Assembly: GCA_027886185.1 (NCBI GenBank)
Contig: WOAB01000583.1
Coordinates: forward strand, 6,014,001 to 6,078,000
From: Rheum nobile
Lineage: Eukaryota; Streptophyta; Magnoliopsida; Caryophyllales; Polygonaceae
Direction of reading: 5' to 3'
DNA: 64,000 nucleotides
Of this stretch, positions 9,706-19,742 are shown one piece after another (the stretch's first letter is position 1; each line of letters begins with the position of its first letter). Under the pieces are notes generated by a model. The model worked only from the letters and a program-made list of their open reading frames with translations, did no database searches and was not told the DNA's origin. Both the position numbers and the translations under genes were made by a program.

Positions 9706-10971
9706 ATGTCGAGATCGAGGAGAGTTGGGATGACCGACACCGAGAAGGAAAAATTGGTGATTGTCAATAAGCGGGTTGTGGTCCCGACTAAGTTCCTGGA
9801 TAGGGGAACTCTTGAGGCTCTAGGGCTATTCGATTGCACGCAGATGTGCCTGGAGAAGATGGGCCTGGGGGGATTTGTTGATGTGTCTGCCCCCACATTC
9901 GAGACTCTGAGCAAACATTTCATCTCCACGTTTAGACTCACCATGGATGGTGAGAATCTTGTCTCGATCGCATTCAAGTACAAGGGGAAGGAGTACTCGG
10001 TAGACGCTGAGCAGGCGAGAGCTGCTATTGGGGTGACTAGGCCCCCCACTAATGAGTGGATCAAGGGCACGAGCGAGGCCGCTTTGGTTGACTTCTGGGT
10101 GGGAGCCACTGGGCAGATATACCATGTGGGTGACGAGTACAGTAATAAGTTTACTCACCCATGTCTGTGATTGCTCCACAAGTTGATTATGGGGACGCTG
10201 CTGGGACACAAAGAGGACAACAAGGTCCCCCTGAAGGACCTCCACTGGCTATACTGTGCCTTGCCCCAGGCTACATTTGTCCCGGACTGGTTGAAGCTCA
10301 TCCTCGAGGCCCTCCGGACGATCCGCCGAGGAGAGAGGCGGGACATTGTTCAGGGTGGTTTGATCACCCGTATTGTTGAGACAGCCCTCCAGGTGGAGGA
10401 TAGCGAGGAGCCCATCATCTCGCACGTGTTCGACGTCACCCGGTTGAAGGCAAATCACATGTTGAGGGTGACGAGGAGGCAGGCATTCCGGTGCTCCTAC
10501 TCTGACAGGAGCCACCTCATGACCCTCCCGAGAGAGATCCCATACAGCTCCACATACAGAGGGTGGTACATGCACCCCGACCCCACCCCAACTCCGTTGG
10601 GGACGATTGCGGCAGATTTTGTGGACGAGGGGGCCAGGACTCGACAGAGGAGGAGAGTTGCTGGTAGCTCGAGCCAGGCCCCTGCTGCGGCTGAGGGTGA
10701 GGAGATGGATGCTGCTGGCCCGGATGCCCCACCTATGGACCCATGGCAGGATATGATGTATCGCCAGATGGAGGCGATGAGTCTGCAGCAGCAGACATGG
10801 CAGCAGGGCTTTGACAGTCGTTTTGACGGGTTCCAGAGCCAGGCCTTCCAGCGCATGGACAGGCAGGACGAGAGGTTGGAGCAGATGGATGAGCGGCTCC
10901 AGAGGCTAGGGGAGCAGCAGACACAGTATTTCGGCCAGTACCCTTGGCCGCAGGGCCCACCACCGCAGTGA
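9706..10971 (+). pseudogene. Athila ORF-1/env-position protein with one in-frame stop
   Basis: ATG at 9706 (MSRSRRVG) starts 421 codons closed by TGA at 10969-10971, interrupted by a single TGA at 10168-10170. The paralogous ORF at 6351 has Arg (CGG) at the aligned position, so CGA to TGA is the likely change. The C-terminal third is Gln-rich and predicted coiled coil (repeated QQQTWQQGFDSRF and RMDRQDERLEQMDERL), like the C-terminus of element A (18826-19071). Its GC-motif context and downstream LTR C suggest that it belonged to the C family. Confidence 0.8.
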
Positions 10972-11731
10972 GTTTACTTTCTTTTTTCCCCTTTATTATG
11001 ATTGTCTTCTATTTCCACATTGAGGACAATGCGCACTTCAAGCATGGGGGAGGGAGTAGATTCATTATCTATCTTTATGTACAGTTTCAGTTTCTACTTT
11101 GTGTGTTTTTGTACAGTTTTCGGATTCTGCATTGCATTCGTTGAAAAAAAAAATCGAAAAAGCCAAAAAAAAAATTAAAAAGGCAGAGAAAATCCTGTGA
11201 TGAGTTGAAAACCCGAAAGGGCGACTCAAGTAAAAAGCAGGTGACCCGGACCAGTGCTAGACTGGGGTAATATGGTGTCTGAGTGACGTGAGCATATATG
11301 AGCCCATCTTTGAAAAAAAAAATGAGTGGCTAGGATGAAAACCCGAAAGGGCTCCTAGGCAAGATGAGTGAAAAAGAAAAGGATTATTTCTAGGATCTCA
11401 TTTTACCGACGGGGCGACATAAGAAGGGAGACTAAGAAGGATTGTCGGGTAGCCCACTTTGGGAGTCATAAGAAGTCATAGATGGAGGATAGGATTAGAG
11501 GTCACTCACGTTTTTGGATGTCCGGGTTAAGTTTGGGGGAAGTATTCTGCTTTCCCCTTAAGCTTGTCGAGTATGATGTGTTGTAGATGAGATTGGCGCC
11601 AGGGGTTTTGGCATGGGTTAGGTGACTCTTAGTGGAGGATATGCTTCCTGAGACCTTGTGTGCTACATTGGAGGAGTGGACTTTCTTTTAGTTTACTCGA
11701 GGACGAGCAAAGGTCTAAGCATGGGGGAATT
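10972..11731 (+). other. 3' noncoding region with two GAAA-loop hairpins and two polypurine tracts
   Basis: In order: CATTGAGGACAATG (near 11018), an internal polypurine tract CAAGCATGGGGGAGGG (near 11039-11054), hairpin 1 at 11201-11228 (TGAGTTG / CGACTCA around AAAACCCGAAAGGG), hairpin 2 at 11330-11358 (CTAGGA / TCCTAG around the same core), and the 3' PPT TAAGCATGGGGGAATT (11716-11731) abutting LTR C. The same layout is present in element A (19118-19742) and on the minus strand at 15350-14661. Confidence 0.8.
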
Positions 11732-13112
11732 TGATAAGCACTACTTTGTAGGGCTTAAGTAAGAGTCATTAGAGGGTTTATTGGTGCCATTCGGGTAGAT
11801 CTAGGCACATTCATATGCAAGGCGTTTGGAGGCGAAGTTTAGTGTTTATGGAGGTGTTTGAGTGATTTTGGATATCTAGGAGACACCGAGGAAGGAAGCC
11901 ACCAAGGAAAGACGCCAAAGCAGTGAAGAGATGAGTTGAGGAGCGGTGCGAGAGATTGCAAGGAAGAGCCATAGACGAGGAGACGTTTTGGAGCCTTGCC
12001 GCACCCGCGCCGAAGGCCACTGCCGCCAGCGGTGGAAGGAGCAGAAAGAAGCCCAAGTTGCTGGATAATGGCCGCACCCAGCGGCAGCCTCACCGCACCC
12101 GCGGCGAGGTCGTCAGAGAATTGGACTGAAGACACTGGAGTTCCACCGCACCCAGCGGTGGAGCCACCGCACCCGCGGTGGCGACGCGCTGAAAGTCCTT
12201 TACGAATTTTCTTATTTCCGTTTCATTTTATTTCGAGACTTAGTTTCCAAGTTTGTTATTTTCTTTTCTTTATTTCTGAATTATTTCCTTAGTATTTAAG
12301 TGAGGGTTAAGACTCTTTTGGAGAATGATCTATTCTCTAACCCTAGTGGCCACCGTTTTACGTATTTTTCTCTCACAAACCCTAATGGAGAACTAAACCT
12401 CCATTGTTGCACTTGACATTTTGAAGCCAGCAATTGATTGGTTGTGAGTTTTCTACTCTTGTTCGTTTTCCTATCTAGTTGGATTGATTCTCTTGTGCTT
12501 GATTGATTATTGGTTTATGTTGATTTATCTAGATTGATCACCTAGGTTTATTGATATCTTCCTAATTGCTAGGACTTGTGATTCCGGGTTCGGGTTGCAT
12601 ATCTAGTAGAGAGCACGATTGTTGCGTATAGGGGATCCGAGCGCATAATCGTGAGAGAGAGTTAATTGCATGCTTATAGTAACGGGTTGTTTCTATTGCA
12701 TGTGTCTTGTTAATCCTTGGTTGAATGCTATTGCTTTATTGATTTCTGAAGGTTTTCGGATTTGATTTAGTAATAAGTACTATTAGGGCTGATAGAACTA
12801 ATAGTTATCTAAGATCGGGATAAGAACAACTATAGTAACGTTGAGAACTTGAGATTGATAGAATTCCGTGATCAACTTATCTATTGTTGTGTGGATTTCT
12901 TGTTGAGTGTGGCGCTTTTCCCCATTATATTTACAACCGTTTCCTGCGAACTTGTTTACTTGCTTCCTTATTGCTTGTTACGAAAAACACAAACAAAACC
13001 CCCCTAGTTCCTAGTTGGTGATAACAAATTGCATAAATTGATAACCTGACTCTCTGTGGGATCGACCCTGACTTGCTTGCTATACTACTTAGTAGGTATT
13101 TTAGGATTTCTT
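11732..13112 (+). repeat. LTR C, plus copy, lacking its last ~20 bp
   Basis: It begins TGATAAGCACTAC directly after a PPT. It matches 17364-18773 inverted but stops at GGATTTCTTTGAT, where LTR B (-) begins. The intact copy continues with TAGGCATACG to CCCTGTCA. TTTGAT is shared at the join, suggesting microhomology. GC motifs of type CCGCACCCGCGG lie at 12000-12183. Confidence 0.9.
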
Positions 13113-14660
13113 TGATAGGGCGTTGTCGTGACACCTATACAAAATAATCCTAAACAAACCCAACTAATGTAGTCTGGTAAGTAAGGGTCGAATCCCACAG
13201 AGAATCAAATACTATTCCAACGATGTAATTGTATACCAACAAGTAACCAGGGGGTTTGCTGATTAAAAACAAAATAAATAAAAACAAAGACTTGAAATCA
13301 AATTAGAGAAATAACTCAGCCAAACAAATATCCACACTTTAGATTGATAGATCGATCATTGATTATTCCTAGTCTTCAATACTCATGAAAGTCCTAATCC
13401 CTGTTTTGAATTAGTTACCAGTCCAACCAGTCCTGATAACCCTAACTATTAAACAAATCCCTACTAACCTTCACGATTTAATTCAATAGCAGCAGGAAGT
13501 TCAAGAATAGATAGGTACATGCAAGTGTAACAACCAGTCATACAATTGCATGCAATTAATTCTCTACACAAACTAAGGGATTTAGATTCTCAACCAGTCT
13601 CCTCCAATCCTTAGTAATATGATCAATAACAATCTCAACAGGTTGTATGCAAAAGGGGAACCAATAGCATAATACTAATTTCTCTAGGTTGCTAATCTAG
13701 AGGGAACTATTATTAAAATCTAATTGATTTCCTAATCAACAAATCAAGGGGAATCGATATATGATCAATGAGATTAAGCACGAGAGAAAATTAATACAAT
13801 CATAGAAAGAGTAAAGGAATAAACTCACAATCCAATCAATCCAAATGCTTCAATTGTCTGCCTGAGCAAAAGGGAAAAACAACGATGAATGAAACTAAGT
13901 CTAACTATTTTCTTGTGGCAACTAGGTTAACTAAAAGTGTTTTTTAACCTAATTCTAAAAGTGTGTAAAAATAATAATTAAAACAATAATAAAATAATAA
14001 CGAAAATAAGCAAATCAAATCCGGGTAATTAATCCCGCAATTTCACTCCATCTTCTCGTCCAGCAGCTGCTCGGCTTCTCCATTCCAGCTTCGGCCCAAC
14101 TTCGTTTAGCAAATCTCCGCCCAATTCATTGCAGCTTTCTCGCCTCCTCTCGCAAGCCATCTCATCCGGCCCAACAAAGCATCAGCGGCCCAACTCCAAT
14201 ATCATCAGATCGCTGACGCCGTGCTGACGTCACGCCTCCGCTTCAGCTTCAATTCGCGCTTCCAATTCTTCGTTTTCCTTCACGCGGCCGCTGCTTCTTC
14301 ATTTTAATTGGGCTCCAGCCGTCATGGGCTTTTCATCTTCAGCGGCCCAATTTCCTCAAATTCCAGCTTCACATGGGCTTGCTTAATTAAGCTGGCATCG
14401 CGTGATGGCCGCGGTCGCGGCCTTTTGGCCGCGGTCGCGGTTTGTTCTCGAATTGGCCCATATTAATTCCCGAAATTAGCCATCTTCTCAGGTGGTCAGC
14501 TCTTCTTCCTCTGGATGTCTCCAATTAGCTCCTTCAGACCACCAAAATCACACTTCTCCGCTCTAACTCCATAATCTCCAATTGTGATATAAATTCCACC
14601 AAATGGTGCCTCAAACCTGGTAACAACCCCTAGAAATACACTACAAAATATCACCGATCA
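13113..14660 (-). repeat. LTR B, minus copy
   Basis: It is the inverted match of 7300-8834 with few differences by eye (for example one substitution near 14616). On the minus strand it directly follows a PPT (14661-14676), so it sits in the 3' LTR position of the minus-strand half although that half's 5' LTR is family C. Confidence 0.92.
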
Positions 14661-16048
14661 AATCCCCCATGCTTAAACCTTGCTCGTCCTCGAGTAAGCT
14701 AAAGTCAACCTACTCCTCCAATCAATCCCCAAAGTCTCAGGAAGCATAGAAAAATCAATCCCTCTAAGAATAACACCCCACAATAAACTCCAGGCAACCA
14801 TACAAAAATAAGCACACCACAACACAACACAACATCAAATCAAGAAAATCTCAACACCCCACACAACCAAGCTAAAAGGAAAGCAGAGTACTTCCCTCAA
14901 GCTTATCCCAAACACCATAGAGTGAATAAATTCTAATCCTAGTCTCCCATCTATCTTCTTATCTCTCCAGAGTGACCTACCCGAATCCTCCTTATAACTC
15001 CTCTTCTTATGACGCCTCGCCAAGTAAAATGAGGATTCCTAAAAATCACTCTTCTTCTTTTCACTCATTTTGCCAAGGCGCCCTTTCGGGTTTTCACAAA
15101 GCCACTCATTTCATTTTTCAATAGATGGGCTCACAATATGCTCACATCACTCTTGACCTCATATTACCCCAGCCTAATGATGTTCCAAGCCACCTGCTTA
15201 TTACCTAGGCCGCCCTTTCGGGTTTTCGACCTATCCCAGGATTTCTATGTATGCCTTTTTTCAATTTTTGGCTTTTTCAATTTTTTTTTCCTCCTCAACA
15301 ACGTAGCAAGTATAGAACTATCCCCCATGCTTAAACATTGCATTGTCCTCAATGTAATGAAAGACAAAAGAATAGAAGCACAAGGAAAAGCAAAAAATAA
15401 CTCACAAACGTCGCTAAGCTGCTTGGACACTTTCGTTGTTGTTGGCGGTATACTCAGTAACGCCCAGGTCTCTAGTGTTGGGCGGGTGTCTTCATCAACT
15501 CCATAGTTTTCTCCTACCGTGCAACCAAGAGGAAACCACTTTGGTGAGTAGTGGCTTTGCAAAGATGTCGGGGCTGCACGGCCTTCAATGAACACATGGT
15601 GGAGCCCAGATGTAATCATGGTGGGGGCTCTAGTGTTCCTCCTCCTCAGTTGTCAATTGTACGGCCATCATCGTTGCCAAATAATGTGTAAGGCTAATGT
15701 CTCCTCCTTTGACAACATGATGCGCACCGTCTCTCCATGGGGAACTCTAAACAACTGCCTTCGGTACAACTTTTTTTTTTTTTGATTTTTTTTTTTTTGC
15801 CCCCCGTTTAAGGTTTTTTCGGGGGGTGACTTAGTACAGGGAAGGAAGACTTACATTGGTGTGGAAACACCTTCTTCAATAGGCATGGGTCTCTTCCCTG
15901 CAGGTTAGTCGGAAACAAAAACAAAACAAAACACACCAAAACAAATGCAAAAACAAGGAAAGAAAAACAAGAAAAGAAAAGCATACCTCGGGTTGCCTCC
16001 CGGATAGCGCCTTAGTTATTGTCATGGCTTGACATTGTGCTACTATGA
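14661..16048 (-). other. Minus-strand 3' noncoding region (hairpins, PPTs, no env ORF)
   Basis: Read on the minus strand from 16030: double hairpin (TGTCA-AGCCA-TGACA near 16030-16016; CGGG-AGGCAA-CCCG at 16002-15989), a T-rich spacer, a GCCCC/AAACCTTAAACGG block near 15800, a roughly 120-codon open stretch at 15619-15245 that I do not recognise, an internal polypurine tract (15334-15320), GAAA hairpins at 15233-15206 and near 15097-15078, and the PPT TTAAGCATGGGGGATT (14676-14661). The env-position ORF seen in the two sister elements is absent. Confidence 0.7.
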
Positions 16049-17230
16049 TCATGTGATATCACTCAATCCAGAACACAGCACAGACTTACTATTAGGAGGG
16101 TGTTTCTTATAATCAAATATCTTAAATGTCACCCTGTCACCCCCATACTTCACAGACACAATACTTTTACTCATAATGATTCGGATGTTAGCAGTCTTAA
16201 GAAAAGGCCTACCTAACAGTATAGGGGGCATATGCATATCATAACCATTGCCTAACACCACAAAATCCACAGGAAAAATCATCTTATTAACCTTCACAAG
16301 AACATCCTCAACTATTCCTTTCGGAAAAACTTTGGATCCATTCGCAAATTGAATAACTAAATCAGTTTCAAGCAAAGGTCCAAGATTTAGCAATTTATAC
16401 ACAGAGTAGGGTAACACATTAATAGATGAGCCCAAGTCTATCATGCAATGATCAAACCTGGAGTAACCTATATCACAAGGAATACTAAACATGTCAGGGT
16501 CACTACACTTTTCAGGCAAATGTCTTCCGAATGCAGCAGACACATGTTCATTCAAATTAATTACTCCTGTCAATTTCTTCCTCTTCCTAGGCCAGCATAA
16601 GCATTTCATGTATTTAGCAAATTTAGGCACATCATGCATCAGATCAAGTAAAGGGAGATTTACCTCATGCTCACCTATGGAGTTGCGCGGCTCCATATTG
16701 AGCTCCAGCTTCTTCTTCACTTTTAGCCTCTTAGAAAGGTGAGGAGGTGGCTTCTTAGGATCACAAGGTGGAGGAGTGTAATCAACAGGAATCGCTTCCA
16801 AAGGGTATACTCCAAGAACTAATCCACAATTTTTTGTCCAAACTTGCGGACGCTGGTTCTCGTCTTTCCGTTCTCGCTCATCCGTGGTCACGGTTCCTGA
16901 GCAAAAGGGCTCCTCCGTCTTTTCTCCTTTCAGTTGTGATATGCCCCTCACATTAGCCACTAGGGTCGGTTGGGGTGGTGGCCTTTCAAAATCCTCCTTC
17001 ATATTTGCCACAACTTGAGTCAACCTTCCAAGCTGAGTTGCCAAACTTCCAACTTGAGTTGTTAGAAGTTGGATGTTGGAGTTTGTCTCCTGATGAATAG
17101 TCATCATGCTCTGCACAAGTGACTTGATGCTCTCCTCCATTGACGTGTATGAACTTTGGCTCGTCTCTTGAGGCTCAGGAAAGTACTGAGGCTAGCCTTG
17201 CTGCTGATAGTAAAAATCAAATGCTGCCAT
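16049..17230 (-). pseudogene. Athila gag (truncated)-protease ORF of family C
   Basis: ATG at 17230 (MAAFDFYYQQQ) leads into a gag C-terminal region (LTTQVGSLATQLGRLTQ, typical of Athila gag tails) and a retropepsin with active site MIDLGSSINVLPYS and end motif ILLGRPFLKT; the frame closes at 16049. An in-frame TAG at 17194-17192 stands where CAG is likely. The capsid part of gag is missing: only about 130 bases separate the PBS from the ATG. No RT follows the protease. Family C is therefore deleted for both the capsid core and the catalytic pol domains. Confidence 0.85.
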
Positions 17231-17341
17231 CTGTCTGGATTGAGATCTCAATGAAAACAATTAGTAACACAGGTGTGGACCGTAAGATAGGTCCACACAA
17301 CAGTTGGTAAAGAAACACACAATTAGAATAGTAAAATTGAC

Positions 17342-17359
17342 TCCCCGGCAACGGCGCCA
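17342..17359 (-). other. Primer binding site of family C (tRNA-Asp type)
   Basis: TGGCGCCGTTGCCGGGGA-like sequence on the minus strand lies 4 bases inside the LTR C end at 17364, as in element A. Confidence 0.9.
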
Positions 17360-17363
17360 AATT

Positions 17364-18773
17364 TGACAGGGCTAAAGTCGTATGCCTAATCAAAGAAATC
17401 CTAAAATACATACTAAATAGTATAGCAAGCAAGTCAGGGTCGATCCCACAGAGAGTCAGGTTATCAATTTATGCAATTTGTTATCACCAACTAGGAACTA
17501 GGGGGGGTTTGTTTGTGTTTTTCGTAACAAGCAATAAGGAAGCAAGTAAACAAGTTTGCAGGAAATGGTTGTAAATATAATGGGGAAAAGCGCCACACTC
17601 AACAAGAAATCCACACAACAATAGATAAGTTGATCACGGAATTCTATCAATCTCAAGTTCTCAACTTTCCTATAGTTGTTCTTATCCCGATCTTAGATAA
17701 CTATTAGTTCTACCAGCCCTAATAGTACTTATTACTAAATCAAATCCGAAAACCTTCAGAACTCAATAAAGCAATAGCATTCAACCAAGGATTAACAAGA
17801 CACATGCAATAGAAACAACCCGTTACTATAAGCATGCAATTAACTCTCTCTCACGATTATGCGCTCGGATCCCCTATACGCAACAATCGTGCTCGCTACT
17901 AGATATGCAACCCGAACCCGGAATCACAAGTCCTAGCAATTAGGAAGATATCAATAAACCTAGGTGATCAATCTAGATAAATCAACATAAACCAATAATC
18001 AATCAAGCACAAGATAATCAATCCAACTAGATAGGAAAACGAACAAGAGTAGAAAACTCACAACCAATCAATTGTTGGCTTCAAACTGTCAAGTGCAACA
18101 ATGGAGGTTTAGTTCTCCATTAGGGTTTGTGAGAGAAAAATACGTAAAACGGTGGCCACTAGGGTTAGAGAATAGATCATTCTCCAAAAGAGTCTTAACC
18201 CTCACTTAAATACTAAGGAAATAATTCAGAAATAAAGAAAAGAAAATAACAAACTTGGAAACTAAGTCTCGAAATAAAATGAAACGGAAATAAGAAAATT
18301 CGTAAAGGACTTTCAGCGCGTCGCCACCGCGGGTGCGGTGGCTCCACCGCTGGGTGCGGTGGAACTCCAGTGTCTTCAGTCCAATTCTCTGACGACCTCG
18401 CCGCGGGTGCGGTGAGGCTGCCGCTGGGTGCGGCCATTATCCAGCAACTTGGGCTTCTTTCTGCTCCTTCCACCGCTGGCGGCGGTGGCCTTCGGCGCGG
18501 GTGCGGCAAGGCTCCAGAACGTCTCCTCGTCTATGGCTCTTCCTTGCAATCTCTCGCACCGCTCCTCAACTCGTCTCTTCACTCCTTTGGCGTCTTTCCT
18601 TGGTGGCTTCCTTCCTCGGTGTCTCCTAGATAACCAAAATCACTCAAACACCTCCATAAACACTAAACTTCGCCTCCAAACGCCTTGCACATGAATGTGC
18701 CTAGATCTACCCGAATGGCACCAATAAACCCTCTAATGACTCTTATTTAAGCCCTACAAAGTAGTGCTTATCA
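17364..18773 (-). repeat. LTR C, minus copy (complete)
   Basis: On the minus strand it begins TGATAAGCACTAC (18773) and ends CCCTGTCA (17364), then AATT and the PBS. It is the 5' LTR of the minus-strand half. C-type GC motifs lie at 18322-18512. The outer end abuts the GGGCC target duplication. Confidence 0.93.
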
Positions 18774-18778
18774 GGGCC

Positions 18779-19071
18779 CTAGTGGTGTTGCTGTTGCTGC
18801 TGAGTTTGCGGGCGAGGACACTCATATGCCTACACTTTATGATGCGCCTTCGTCTTCTTACGGTCCTGCCACACCTTGGCAGGAGTTGTATTCGAGATTT
18901 GATGCATTCTCAGTACAGCAGACGCACTGGAACACCCGAGTAGAGACTGGTCTGCAGACTTGGCAGACCCAGCTCCATGCTGATTTATATGAGCGTCTGG
19001 ACGGTATGTACGCTCATATGAGGGACTACTTCGGGAGGTTCCCACCACCACCACCATCAGGCCCGCAGTGA
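18779..19071 (+). pseudogene. Athila ORF-1/env-position protein of element A, 3' part
   Basis: This continues the ORF from 7299 in frame (GEG then PSGVAVAAEF) once the insert and one GGGCC copy are removed. It encodes a proline-tipped C-terminus with a short predicted coiled coil (WQTQLHADLYERLDGMYAHM) that parallels the C-terminus of the ORF at 9706-10971. It stops at 19069-19071. Confidence 0.85.
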
Positions 19072-19742
19072 GTTTATTTTCTTCTTCCCATATTTCCTTT
19101 GCTGTTCTCTTTTCTACATTGAGGACAATGTTCGGTTTAAGTATGGGGGAGGGATTTAGACTTGCTATCTGTCTATCCTTTGTACATATTGTTTTCTTTT
19201 CGTGTGCTGTATTTCCCATTTGATTTCAGAAAAAAAAATCGAAAAAGCCAAAAAGAAGTAAAAAGGCAATCAAAATCCTGGGATGAGCTGAAAACCCGAA
19301 AGGGCAGTTCAGGTAAAAAGCAGGTAGTCCGACTGGTATAGACCAGGGCAAAAGTGGACTGGAGTGATGTGAGTATATGTGAGATATCTAGTAAAATGAA
19401 ATGAGTGGCTTGGTGAAAACCCGAAAGGGCACCTTGGCAAGATGAGCGAAAAAGAAGAAGAGTGATTTTAGGATTTCTCTCTATTTCTTGGCAAGGTGTC
19501 ATAAGAAGCGGTGGTATAAGGAGTTCGGGTAGGCCATTCTGAAGCGATAAGGAGCTAGATTGGAGTTAGGATTAGAATTATCTTTGCATCCCTTGTTTTG
19601 GTTGTCTGGAGCTTATTGTTGATATGTTGTAATTGCTAGTGTCTTATTTTCTTCTACTTCCTGAGGCCTTGGTGTTTGATTAAGAGAGTAGGTTTTTCTT
19701 TAGCTTACTCGGGACGAGTAAAGGTCTAAGTATGGGGGAATT
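19072..19742 (+). other. 3' noncoding region of element A with paired GAAA hairpins and PPTs
   Basis: CATTGAGGACAATG (19118-19131), an internal polypurine tract (TAAGTATGGGGGAGGG, 19138-19153), hairpin 1 TGAGCTG / CAGTTCA around AAAACCCGAAAGGG (19284-19311), hairpin 2 GGTG / CACC around the same core (19412-19433), and the PPT TAAGTATGGGGGAATT (19727-19742) abutting the 3' LTR. Confidence 0.8.

Larger units (their letters stand above)
7300..18773. mobile_element. Nested composite of two Athila families with mispaired inverted LTRs
   Basis: Outer ends are flanked by the 5-bp duplication GGGCC (7295-7299 and 18774-18778), and removing the insert restores an open frame across the junction. Inside, the order is LTR B (+) 7300-8834, internal DNA, LTR C (+) 11732-13112, LTR B (-) 13113-14660, internal DNA, LTR C (-) 17364-18773. 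Each half therefore has two different LTRs, and both outer ends are LTR starts (TGAT...). This is not a normal integration product. Re-inverting the centre would restore a B element (+) and a C element (-) placed tail to tail. Confidence 0.9.

Noticed and set aside
10249..10856. Minus-strand frames of 108 and 119 codons
   Set aside because: They are shadows of the env-position ORF on the plus strand in GC-rich sequence.
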